From: Clostridia bacterium
GTDB lineage: Bacteria; Bacillota; Clostridia; UMGS1883; UMGS1540
NCBI GenBank assembly: GCA_017620205.1
Contig: JAFZQX010000044.1
Coordinates: 1-64,000 of the forward strand
Direction of reading: 5' to 3'
DNA: 64,000 bases
Under the pieces are notes generated by a model. It ran no database searches. It worked only from the letters and a program-made list of their open reading frames with translations, and was not told the DNA's origin. The translations under genes and the position numbers were made by a program. Positions 18,594 through 26,032 of the stretch are shown here, one piece after another. The stretch's first letter is position 1. Every line of letters begins with the position of its first letter.

Positions 18594-19454
18594 GTGAGAT
18601 ACAGGTTTTTGCGTTTTCCCGGCGGCAAAGCCAAAGCCGTGACTTTTAGCTATGATGACGGATTTAAAAGTGACAAACGGCTTGCAGAGACACTTTCCGA
18701 ATACGGATTAAAATGTACTTTTAATCTGAATAATTTCAATACGGATGATAAATTAAGCGATGACGATGTAAAAAAATACATTCTCGGAAATGGTCATGAA
18801 ATAGCTGTTCATGGTAAAATGCATCGCGCGGAAGGCGCTATGCGTAAAATAGAAGGTATTACAGATATTCTCGATTGCAGACGGGAATTGGAGAACAAAT
18901 ATTCTTTAATTATACGCGGTATGGCATACCCCGATTTCGGAATAAGAAAATTCACCGCTAATGTTACTTATGAGGATGTGAAAAATTATCTTAAAGAACT
19001 CGATATAGCATATTCGCGTACGCTTGGTGGAGATAATAACCGCTTTGAGATGCCAACTGATTGGTATGCCTGGATGCCGACAGCGCATCATGATAACCCT
19101 TGCATTATGGATTACATTGATGAGTTTATATCCATTGATATAGGTGTTCCGAATTATTTGATTTCATATCTTGAGCCAAGATTGTTTTATATTTGGGGAC
19201 ATAGCTATGAATTTGAAAGAAAAAACAATTGGAAACACCTTGATGACATTTGTCAAAAGATTTCCGGCAAAGAAGATATATGGTACGCAACAAACATTGA
19301 AATATATAATTATGTACAGGCGTATCATTCTCTGATTTATAGCGCTGACAGCCTAACGATATATAATCCAACCCTTTATACTGTTTATTTTGTTGCAGAC
19401 GGTAAGTTATACAGTGTCAATCCAGGCGAACAGATAAAAATAAATGAAGATTAG
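18594..19454 (+). CDS. Polysaccharide deacetylase family (CE4-type) protein
   Basis: The 286-residue protein starts at GTG 18594 behind AAAAGGAGAG. It has the NodB-homology metal motifs: VTFSYDDG (about residues 17-24) with the Asp pair, and HEIAVHGKMH (about 64-73) with the His-x3-His pair. The family removes N- or O-acetyl groups from sugars such as GlcNAc, xylan or peptidoglycan. No signal peptide is evident, so an intracellular oligosaccharide or a small substrate is likely. The C-terminal 40 residues form a short beta tail seen in some clostridial members. It lies 31 bases after kduD and may be the last gene of that transcript. Confidence 0.8.
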   Translation: MRYRFLRFPGGKAKAVTFSYDDGFKSDKRLAETLSEYGLKCTFNLNNFNTDDKLSDDDVKKYILGNGHEIAVHGKMHRAEGAMRKIEGITDILDCRRELENKYSLIIRGMAYPDFGIRKFTANVTYEDVKNYLKELDIAYSRTLGGDNNRFEMPTDWYAWMPTAHHDNPCIMDYIDEFISIDIGVPNYLISYLEPRLFYIWGHSYEFERKNNWKHLDDICQKISGKEDIWYATNIEIYNYVQAYHSLIYSADSLTIYNPTLYTVYFVADGKLYSVNPGEQIKINED

Positions 19455-19574
19455 ATATTACTGACTGTCAAACGATGTATAAATGTTAATATTATGCCTG
19501 ATTATGTTAATATATTGTCTATAAATAATAGCCTGATAGTTTTATAATGTAATTAGGAGTTAAGGAACTTGCTT

Positions 19575-19697
19575 ATGGATTACTGTATTGGTATGGATGT
19601 TGGAGTCACTAACATTATAGCGGGAATAACAGCTAAACTCTGAAACGATGCGGGTCTTATTGGAAGCGCAATGTTGTGTAAAGAGCTTTTTCAATAA
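19575..19697 (+). pseudogene. Remnant of a ROK-family kinase gene
   Basis: An ATG at 19575 opens 22 codons reading MDYCIGMDVGVTNIIAGITAKL, matching the N-terminal ATP-binding start of ROK kinases (IGIDIGGTNIKAGI type), then a TGA. In the same frame it continues NDAGLIGSAMLCKELFQ and ends at TAA 19695-19697. That second part matches the C-terminal end of ROK proteins; the NagB-ROK fusion at 25.2 kb ends similarly with NDAGALGAAML. So the two ends of a ROK gene are joined after loss of nearly the whole middle, plus a stop. It lies between the deacetylase and fucI genes and cannot make a functional kinase. Confidence 0.75.
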
Positions 19698-19723
19698 ACT
19701 ATGAATTATGATTTTTGCCAAAT

Positions 19724-19805
19724 TGTTTTTTCATACACTCTACACCTTACCTTATGTGAAGTATGGAGAGTTAATAATGATTTAACTCTCCATTTCGCTA
19801 AGGTG
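19724..19805 (+). repeat. Hairpin family copy 1, upstream of fucI
   Basis: A T run and CATACACTCTACACCTTA lead into a two-part stem. The inner stem ATGGAGAGTT (19763-19772) pairs perfectly with AACTCTCCAT (19784-19793) around an 11-nt loop. The outer stem CCTTA (19750-19754) pairs with TAAGG (19799-19803), and CACCTTA at 19743-19749 is an alternative partner. Its layout and leader match the hairpins at 23.2-23.4 kb. It ends 61 bases before the fucI start, in the presumed fucI leader. The rest of the 19455-19866 gap holds only the ROK remnant. Confidence 0.65.
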
Positions 19806-19866
19806 ATAAACAGGCTTAATTAGTTTGTGATTAATAATTAGTTATTAAAAATAGGGGGTTATATTT

Positions 19867-21651
19867 ATGGTAAAACCTAAAATCGGAATAAGACCAACAA
19901 TTGACGGAAGATGGGGCGGAGTACGCGAGAGCCTTGAAGCTAAAACAATGGCAATGGCAAATGCCGCTAAAGAGCTTATCGAGAAAAACGTAAGATATCA
20001 GGACGGCACACCCGCAGAGTGTGTAATATCTCCCTGCACAATAGGTGGCGGCGCAGAAGCCGCAAAGTGCGCGGACTATTTTAAAACGCAGAATGTCTGC
20101 GCGTCTCTTGCCGTAACACCCTGTTGGTGCTACGGAAGTGAAACAATGGATCTTTCCGGCGACACCGTAAAGGCAGTTTGGGGTTTTAACGGTACAGAAA
20201 GACCGGGCGCCGTATATCTCGCAGCCGTTATGGCAGCGTTTGCGCAGCGCGGCCTTCCCGCTTTCTCAATGTACAGTCACGATGTTCAGGATATAGAAGA
20301 CAATTCTATCCCCGAGGACGTTGCGGAAAAGATGATACGCTGGGCAAAGGGCGCTTTGGCAGTAGGTCAGATGAAGGATAAAGCGTATGTAAATCTCGGC
20401 GGCGTTGCAATGGGTATTGCAGGCTCATACTGCGATATGTCCTTTATGCAGAAATACCTCGGCATAAGAGCTGAATTTGTTGACCTTACTGAGATACTGC
20501 GCAGAATTAATCTTGAAATCTACGATAAAGACGAATACGAAAAAGCACTCAAATGGATAAAAGAAAACTGCAAGGAAGGCTTTGATAAAAACGCGGGCAA
20601 AAACTTCCCCGAAATTATCACAAAGTCAAAATATATCCCCGCCGATAAGGATTGGGAATTTATAGCTAAATTTACTATCATAGTAAACGATATATTATAC
20701 GGCAACCCGAAGCTCGATGAAATGGGCTGGCACGAAGAAGCGCTCGGCAAAAACGCGATAGTCGGCGGCTTCCAGGGACAGAGAAACTGGACAGACTGGC
20801 TGCCGAATGCCGATTTTACCGAAGCTATTATGGCAACGTCGTTTAACTGGAACGGCAAGAAAATGCCTACGCCTTTCGCGACGGAAAACGATACCTTAAA
20901 CGGCATTTCCATGCTGTTTGCAACATTACTTACGGGTAAAGCGCCCGCTTTCCACGATGTGCGTACATATTGGTCGCCCGAAAGCGTAAAGCGTGTTACT
21001 GGAAAAGACCTTACAGGCAACGCCAAAAACGGCATAATTCACCTTATAAATTCAGGTGCTACCGCTCTTGACTGCACAGGCGCATCAAAAGACGAAAACG
21101 GTAAAGGAACGCAAAAAGAATGGTGGAACATGACGGACGCCGATATTAAAGCTTGTCTTGAAGCTACCGACTGGTGCAGAGCGGATTATGAATATTTCCG
21201 CGGCGGCGGTTTCTCAAGCCATTTCAGAACACATGCCGAAATGCCCGTTACAATGCTGCGTGTAAACATAGTAGAGGGAATAGGACCCGTTATACAGATT
21301 GCGGAAGGCTATACGTGCGATCTTCCCGATGAAATACACGAAAAACTCGATAAGAGAACAGATCCTACATGGCCTACAACTTGGTTTGCTCCTATCCTTA
21401 CGGGCAAGGGCGCTTTTAAAGACGTATATTCCGTTATGGCAAACTGGGGCGCAAACCACGGCGTAACGGTAGGCGGACACGTTGGCGCAGACCTTATAAC
21501 TCTCTGCTCAATGCTGAGAATACCCGTAACAATGCACAATGTTCCGGAAGATAAGGTTTACCGTCCGCACGCTTGGGCGTCATTCGGCACAGAGGATACA
21601 CAGGCTGCCGACTACGCCGCTTGCAAGAAATACGGACCTATGTATAAATAG
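19867..21651 (+). CDS. fucI: L-fucose isomerase
   Basis: The 594-residue enzyme has the full length of FucI (591 in E. coli) and typical segments: KIGIRPTIDGRWGGVRESLE at the start, PCWCYGSETMDLS near residue 85, GFQGQRNWTDWLPN near 303, and HAWASFGTEDTQAADYAACKKYGPMYK at the C terminus. It converts L-fucose to L-fuculose with Mn2+. D-arabinose is a common second substrate. A ribosome binding site GGGGG lies upstream of ATG 19867. With the GH29 fucosidase it supports fucose use, but no fuculose-phosphate aldolase is in the window; the FGGY kinase at 8.0 kb could act next. The last 20 bases of the gene recur at 23179-23198. Confidence 0.95.
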   Translation: MVKPKIGIRPTIDGRWGGVRESLEAKTMAMANAAKELIEKNVRYQDGTPAECVISPCTIGGGAEAAKCADYFKTQNVCASLAVTPCWCYGSETMDLSGDTVKAVWGFNGTERPGAVYLAAVMAAFAQRGLPAFSMYSHDVQDIEDNSIPEDVAEKMIRWAKGALAVGQMKDKAYVNLGGVAMGIAGSYCDMSFMQKYLGIRAEFVDLTEILRRINLEIYDKDEYEKALKWIKENCKEGFDKNAGKNFPEIITKSKYIPADKDWEFIAKFTIIVNDILYGNPKLDEMGWHEEALGKNAIVGGFQGQRNWTDWLPNADFTEAIMATSFNWNGKKMPTPFATENDTLNGISMLFATLLTGKAPAFHDVRTYWSPESVKRVTGKDLTGNAKNGIIHLINSGATALDCTGASKDENGKGTQKEWWNMTDADIKACLEATDWCRADYEYFRGGGFSSHFRTHAEMPVTMLRVNIVEGIGPVIQIAEGYTCDLPDEIHEKLDKRTDPTWPTTWFAPILTGKGAFKDVYSVMANWGANHGVTVGGHVGADLITLCSMLRIPVTMHNVPEDKVYRPHAWASFGTEDTQAADYAACKKYGPMYK

Positions 21652-21673
21652 GTTAGAGGTGTAATTTTTTGTT

Positions 21674-22852
21674 ATGAATAATATAGATTTTACATATTTA
21701 AAGAATTTTATGGATAGTCTTACCGGGTGGATCATCCCCGGTAATTGTGCGGTTGTATATAAGGACGGCAAAAAGGTTTTTGAATACAGTTCCGGCTTTG
21801 CTGACCTTGAAAACAGAGTCCCTATGACAGGCAAAGAACAGCTCTATATCTATTCATGTTCAAAAATTGCTACCGTTACTGCTGCTTTGCAGCTCTATGA
21901 GCAGGGAAAATTTCTTTTAAGCGATCCGTTATATGAGTATATTCCGGAATATGCTGATATGAAAGTAAAAACCGGAGACAACGAATATAAGAAAGCCGAA
22001 AAACCCATAACAATTCAGAATCTTTTTACAATGACGGCAGGGTTTACATATAATACCAATACCCCCGCATTTCAAAAAGCACGCCAAATAACAAATGGGA
22101 AAATGGATACCATGACTGTTGTAAAATGTCTTTCCGAAGACCCTCTTATGTTTGAACCCGGAGAAAGATGGAATTACAGTCTTTGTCATGATATTCTTGC
22201 AGGTGTTGTTGAGGTAATATCCGGCAAAAAGTTTTCGGACTATGTAAAAGAAAACATTTTCGACAAATTGGGAATGAAAAATTCATATTATCATATAACT
22301 CCTGAAATCATGGCAAAAATGGCACATCAGTATAGATATGAAACTGAAAATGAGCAAGACTTGGTAAACTTGCAGAGCGGAAAATTCCGCAACGGCAAAG
22401 TTGTTGACACAGGTCTTTCAAACCATTTGGTGTTTGGTGATGAGTATGACAGCGGCGGCGCCGGAATAATTACAACTGCAGATGATTATGCACTATTCTC
22501 TGCTGCACTTGCAAACGGCGGTATGGGACTTAACAAAAACCGCATACTTTCATCAAGTACCATAGAACTTTTAAAACAAAACCAATTGAATGAAAAACAG
22601 CTTCCGTATTATAATTGGCCGCAGCTTAAAGGATACGGTTACGGTCTTGGCGTCAGAACTATGATTGATAAAGCTGCAGGCGGCTCGCCCGGCTCTATGA
22701 ATGAATTTGGATGGGGCGGAGCGGCAGGCGCAACTGTACTTATTGATACGGATTTAAACCTTGCTGCGTTTTATTCACATCATATGCTTAATCCACAGGA
22801 AGAATACTATCAACCGAGATTTAGAAATGTTTTGTATTCCTGCTTGGATTAG
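21674..22852 (+). CDS. Serine hydrolase, beta-lactamase class C / esterase family
   Basis: The 392-residue protein has the class C beta-lactamase fold. The nucleophile motif SxxK is SCSK near residue 58 (YIYSCSKIATV). The second motif is the Tyr of WNYSLCHDIL near 162, and FGWGGAAGATVL near 345 corresponds to the third. There is no signal peptide, so it is probably a cytoplasmic esterase acting on acylated sugars rather than an antibiotic-resistance enzyme. It begins 22 bases after fucI, so the two probably share a transcript. Confidence 0.83.
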   Translation: MNNIDFTYLKNFMDSLTGWIIPGNCAVVYKDGKKVFEYSSGFADLENRVPMTGKEQLYIYSCSKIATVTAALQLYEQGKFLLSDPLYEYIPEYADMKVKTGDNEYKKAEKPITIQNLFTMTAGFTYNTNTPAFQKARQITNGKMDTMTVVKCLSEDPLMFEPGERWNYSLCHDILAGVVEVISGKKFSDYVKENIFDKLGMKNSYYHITPEIMAKMAHQYRYETENEQDLVNLQSGKFRNGKVVDTGLSNHLVFGDEYDSGGAGIITTADDYALFSAALANGGMGLNKNRILSSSTIELLKQNQLNEKQLPYYNWPQLKGYGYGLGVRTMIDKAAGGSPGSMNEFGWGGAAGATVLIDTDLNLAAFYSHHMLNPQEEYYQPRFRNVLYSCLD

Positions 22853-22919
22853 TTGATAAACACATAATTATAAAACTTAACAAGACGACAATAATTTCTT
22901 CTTATAATCATCCTTTTTG

Positions 22920-22965
22920 CCGTGTTATGGAGAGACTATGAAAATTATGGCTCTCCATAACACGG
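22920..22965 (+). repeat. Hairpin family copy 4
   Basis: A perfect 15-bp inverted repeat, CCGTGTTATGGAGAG (22920-22934) with its complement at 22951-22965, encloses 16 bases. The arm sequence GGAGAG/GGCTCTCC is shared with copies 1-3, and ATAATCATCCTTTTT lies just upstream. Neither side has the T tract expected of a terminator on the + strand (AACCCTTATT follows). Confidence 0.65.
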
Positions 22966-23027
22966 AACCCTTATTAAAGAAACAATCTATTATTAATAAT
23001 GTATGTTACCGCTTGAGAGCGGCTCAT

Positions 23028-23106
23028 ACTATCTACTCTCTTTAAAAAACCCCGCGTGACAATGGGAACTGCTTTGACAAGTGGCAGTTTCCGGGGCACA
23101 GGGGGC
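23028..23106 (+). repeat. Hairpin family copy 5
   Basis: The leader CTCATACTATCTACTCTCTTT is followed by an outer stem CCCCG (23050-23054) with CGGGG (23092-23096). The inner stem GGAACTGC (23065-23072) pairs with GCAGTTTC (23084-23091) with one G-U. Between the stems the 5' side has about 10 unpaired bases and the 3' side none. GTG/CAC may pair as in copies 2, 3 and 6 in an alternative register. Read on the - strand the stem is followed by TTTTTT, so a minus-strand terminator is an alternative. It precedes a degraded fucI-like remnant. Confidence 0.6.
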
Positions 23107-23199
23107 ATGAACACAAAGGAGGTTATATATTACAAAGGCGGAGCATTATATAAAGCTTTCAAAAAACGAACGCTTTATTACGGACCTATGTATAAATAA
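23107..23199 (+). pseudogene. Remnant of a second fucI-like gene
   Basis: A 30-codon frame ends in YGPMYK plus stop, the exact C terminus of FucI, and shares 20 identical bases (23179-23198) with the fucI end at 21631-21650. Upstream, AAAGGAGGTTATATATT resembles the GGGGGTTATATTT that precedes the fucI start. I read this as the two ends of a fucI paralogue after internal deletion, or as a short recombination scar. With only 31 codons it is not expected to be functional. Confidence 0.5.
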
Positions 23200-23211
23200 A
23201 GTTATAAAAGT

Positions 23212-23294
23212 TTTTTTTCATACACTCCACTCTTTTAGCCCAGTGTGCAATGGGGAACTGTCAGCTTTTTGATGGCTCTCCTTTACACATGGGC
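23212..23294 (+). repeat. Hairpin family copy 3
   Basis: A run of eight T and CATACACTCCACTC leads into GCCCA-GTGT (23238-23246), which pairs with ACAC-A-TGGGC (23285-23294). The inner stem GGGGA...CTGTCA (from 23252) pairs with TGATGG...TCTCC (to 23281) using several G-U pairs. The 5' arm resembles copy 5 and the 3' arm resembles copies 2 and 4, as expected if pairing drifted through G-U intermediates. Confidence 0.65.
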
Positions 23295-23324
23295 AAAGGA
23301 AATACATTTGAATTTTTTTGAATT

Positions 23325-23406
23325 GTTTTTTTCATACTCTACTCACCTTTTTACCTTATGTGTATATGGAGAGCCACAGCATTTTGGCTCTCCGGTGCAC
23401 AAAGGT
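23325..23406 (+). repeat. Hairpin family copy 2
   Basis: The leader TTTTTTTCATACTCTACTCACC is followed by the outer stem ACCTT (23353-23357) with AAGGT (23402-23406), TGTG (23359-23362) with CACA (23398-23401), and the inner stem GGAGAGCC (23368-23375) with GGCTCTCC (23386-23393) around a 10-nt loop. It shares AATTGTTTTTT...CTTATGTG with copy 1 outside the stem, so the two are homologous over about 60 bases. Confidence 0.65.
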
Positions 23407-23445
23407 AACAAACAAAACATTCAGATTCTCCTCGGTTCCGAGGAA

Positions 23446-23527
23446 ATATATAAATCTACTCTTCTTAAAAAACCTGCTTGTGTAGCGGTGGGCTGCTTTA
23501 GGGGAAGCAGCCCCGGCACAAGGGGGA
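23446..23527 (+). repeat. Hairpin family copy 6, upstream of the nagB fusion
   Basis: The leader ATATAAATCTACTCTTCTT is followed by CTTGTG (23477-23482) pairing with CACAAG (23517-23522) and by GGGCTGCTT (23490-23498) pairing with AAGCAGCCC (23505-23513). The unpaired side is 7 bases 5' and 3 bases 3', as in the other copies. It ends 79 bases before the NagB-ROK start. On the - strand it is followed by TTTTTT, so a reverse-strand terminator cannot be excluded. The whole 22853-23600 gap holds five such hairpins and one remnant and no intact gene. Confidence 0.62.
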
Positions 23528-23600
23528 AATGAAAAGCTTTTAAAACTATTGCTAATAATTATATTCTTCATTAATTGAAATAAAAAAGGGAAGTGACATC

Positions 23601-25193
23601 ATGAAAGTTATAGTATGTGAAAATTACGATGAAATGTCAAAAAGAGCCGCTAAAATTATAGCGGCTCAAGTTACAATAAAGTCAGACAGTGTTTTGGGCT
23701 TTGCAACAGGCTCAACGCCCATAGGTCTTTATAGCGAACTCGGAAGAATGTACAGTGAAGAAGAAGTGGATTTTTCCGAGGTTACAACTTTTAATCTGGA
23801 TGAATACTATCCGATAAAGAAATCAAATGAACAGAGTTATGATTATTTTATGAGAAAAAATCTCTTCTCAAAGATAAATGTAAAAGACGAAAATATTCAC
23901 CTTCCAAACGGTGAAGCAGAAGATCCGCAAAAGGAATGTGAGTTTTACGAAAAGATGATAGAGAAAAGCGGCGGAATAGATTTACAGGTGCTCGGTATAG
24001 GCAGAAATGGACATATTGGTTTTAATGAGCCAAACTCTGTTTTAGTTCCTTCAACTCATCTTACAAAGCTGACTGAAAACACAATTAAGGCAAATTCACG
24101 ATTCTTTGATTCTTTTGACGATGTTCCGAAACAGGCGCTTACAATGGGGATTTCAACAATACTTAACGCTAAAAAGATAATAATCCTTGCAAGCGGCGCA
24201 AATAAGAGAAAAGCCGTAGCGGAACTTATAAACGGCGAGATTAACCCCAAAAACCCCGCAACAATGCTTAAAACGCATCACGATGTTACTCTCTTTTGCG
24301 ACAAAGAAGCATTTGCCGGTGCAAAACTCGGAATTGATATAGGCGGAACGGCAATTAAGTTTGCCGTTATAAATAACAATGAAGTTGTATATAAAGACAG
24401 CATTAAAACAGAGGATACGGAAGAAAAAATAATTTCAAGCATTACGGAAAAAGTTATAAGCCTTAAAAAAGACTACGAAATAACGACCGTCGGTATAGGT
24501 ACTCCCGGAAGAATAAAAGAAGGGAAAGTCACGGCAACAAATATTCCGTTTAAAAATACTGCTCTTCAGGACATCATTTCTGAAAAGACAGGTCTTTATG
24601 TAGTTGTCGATAACGATGCAAACTGTGCCGCCCTCGGTGAAATAGAGTTTGGCAGTACAAAAGACTGTGAAAACATAGTTCTTGTAACAATCGGAACGGG
24701 CGTTGGCGGCGGAATTATTATGAACAGACAAATAGCGCGTTCTAATAATAACATGGGCGAGATAGGACACTTTGTCATTCAAGCGAAAAACGGCAGAATT
24801 TGTCCTTGCGGTCAGAAAGGCTGCTGGGAGCAATACTGCTCTATGACGGCTCTTTTGAAAGACGCTCTGAAAGCCGCAAAAAAGGATAAAGAAAGCATAC
24901 TTTATAATAACATAGAAGACGGAAGCCTTACGGGCGAAGCTTTTTTTGACGCCGTCCAAAAAGGCTGCCCTGTTGCACAAAAGGTTTTTGACGATTATAT
25001 CCGATACCTTGCAATGGGTATAAACAGCCTTGTAAATATTTTCGGTCCCGATGCAATAGTTTTGGCGGGCGGCGTTACAAAACAGGGAGAAAAGCTTTTA
25101 GAACCGCTTAAAAAGCTTATTGTCGGCGATTTGCGCTTGGAAATATCAACGCTTCAGAATGACGCGGGCGCTCTTGGCGCCGCAATGCTTTAA
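23601..25193 (+). CDS. Glucosamine-6-phosphate deaminase fused to ROK sugar kinase
   Basis: This 530-residue protein joins two enzymes. Residues 1 to about 235 are NagB: FATGSTPIGLY (about 34-44), FNLDEYY (about 65-71, catalytic Asp) and LGIGRNGHIGFNEP (about 130-143). Residues from about 238 are a ROK kinase: LGIDIGGTAIKFAV starts the ATP site, VVDNDANCAALGE holds the catalytic Asp, and CPCGQKGCWEQYCS is the ROK zinc motif. NagB turns glucosamine-6-phosphate into fructose-6-phosphate and ammonia. The ROK half probably phosphorylates GlcNAc, ManNAc or glucose. With NagA at 27.1 kb it would form GlcNAc kinase, deacetylase and deaminase steps. GGGAAGTGA precedes ATG 23601. The frame is uninterrupted across the join. 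Confidence 0.9.
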   Translation: MKVIVCENYDEMSKRAAKIIAAQVTIKSDSVLGFATGSTPIGLYSELGRMYSEEEVDFSEVTTFNLDEYYPIKKSNEQSYDYFMRKNLFSKINVKDENIHLPNGEAEDPQKECEFYEKMIEKSGGIDLQVLGIGRNGHIGFNEPNSVLVPSTHLTKLTENTIKANSRFFDSFDDVPKQALTMGISTILNAKKIIILASGANKRKAVAELINGEINPKNPATMLKTHHDVTLFCDKEAFAGAKLGIDIGGTAIKFAVINNNEVVYKDSIKTEDTEEKIISSITEKVISLKKDYEITTVGIGTPGRIKEGKVTATNIPFKNTALQDIISEKTGLYVVVDNDANCAALGEIEFGSTKDCENIVLVTIGTGVGGGIIMNRQIARSNNNMGEIGHFVIQAKNGRICPCGQKGCWEQYCSMTALLKDALKAAKKDKESILYNNIEDGSLTGEAFFDAVQKGCPVAQKVFDDYIRYLAMGINSLVNIFGPDAIVLAGGVTKQGEKLLEPLKKLIVGDLRLEISTLQNDAGALGAAML

Positions 25194-25222
25194 TCGGATA
25201 CTGTTAAAGATAGGTGATTTAA

Positions 25223-26032
25223 ATGACAAAAACTTCTTTGGTTATAATGGCGGCGGGAATGGGGAGTCGCTTCGGAGGTCTTAAACAGATAGAGCCCGTC
25301 GGCGAACACGGAGAGGCAATAGTTGACTATTCCGTGACGGACGCTATCCGCGCGGGCTTTGATGAAGTAGTATTTATTATTAAAAAAGAAATTGAAGAAG
25401 ATTTTAAAAGCACGGTGGGCATGAGAACGGAGAAGAGAATACCCGTTAAATACGTTTATCAGACAGTACCGCCGTACAGAAAAAAACCCTTTGGTACGGG
25501 CGACGCCGTTTTGTGCTGCAAAGGCGCGGTTGATAACCCCTTTGCCGTTATAAACGCAGATGATTATTACGGCATAGAAGCATATAAGATACTGCACGAT
25601 CACCTTGTAAGCTCCCCGGATTTTGCTATGGTAGGGTTTGACCTTGCGAATACCGTTTCGGAAAACGGTACGGTTGCAAGAGGAATTTGCACAATAAAAG
25701 ACGGATACCTTACTGACGTTACGGAGGTTACGGATATACCGAAGGATAACGACTATCCCGAAGGCACAATAGTATCCATGAACTTTTGGGGACTTACTCC
25801 CGCGGTTTTTGACGAGCTGACGGAGCAGTTTGAAGCGTTTAAGAAAACCGCAAATATAGAAAAAGACGAATTCTTCCTTCCAAGCGTTATAAACAACATG
25901 GTAAAGGAAGGCAGGGCGCGCGTCCGCGTTTTGGAAACGCGTGATAAATGGTACGGAGTTACATACAAAGAAGATAAAGCCGAAGTTGTTAATGCCATAA
26001 GGAAATTTACGGCGGAGGGTAAATATGAGTAA
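25223..26032 (+). CDS. NDP-sugar nucleotidyltransferase-like protein
   Basis: The 269-residue protein starts with VIMAAGMGSRFGGLKQ (about residues 7-22), the nucleotide-binding signature of sugar-1-phosphate nucleotidyltransferases. FAVINADDYYG (about 112-122) follows, with the metal-binding acidic residues. Relatives next to NahK-type kinases make UDP-HexNAc or UDP-hexose from sugar-1-phosphates. Its 3' end overlaps the kinase gene by 8 bases, so the two products very likely act in sequence. AGGTGA lies upstream of the ATG. Confidence 0.82.
   Translation: MTKTSLVIMAAGMGSRFGGLKQIEPVGEHGEAIVDYSVTDAIRAGFDEVVFIIKKEIEEDFKSTVGMRTEKRIPVKYVYQTVPPYRKKPFGTGDAVLCCKGAVDNPFAVINADDYYGIEAYKILHDHLVSSPDFAMVGFDLANTVSENGTVARGICTIKDGYLTDVTEVTDIPKDNDYPEGTIVSMNFWGLTPAVFDELTEQFEAFKKTANIEKDEFFLPSVINNMVKEGRARVRVLETRDKWYGVTYKEDKAEVVNAIRKFTAEGKYE

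Noticed and set aside
21674-22852. Beta-lactamase antibiotic-resistance gene
   Set aside because: The protein has the fold and SxxK motif but no signal peptide and lies in a sugar operon, so a cytoplasmic esterase is more likely.
23325-23406. Hairpins as integron attC sites
   Set aside because: The core AAC/GTT sites of attC are absent and no integron integrase is in the window.
22920-23527. Hairpins as ordinary + strand terminators
   Set aside because: The T tracts lie before, not after, the stems on the + strand. Only copies 5 and 6 would fit as - strand terminators, and no - strand gene is seen nearby.
23245-23532. A 95-codon + strand ORF across the hairpin array
   Set aside because: It is made of hairpin arms and spacers, lacks a ribosome binding site and resembles no protein.
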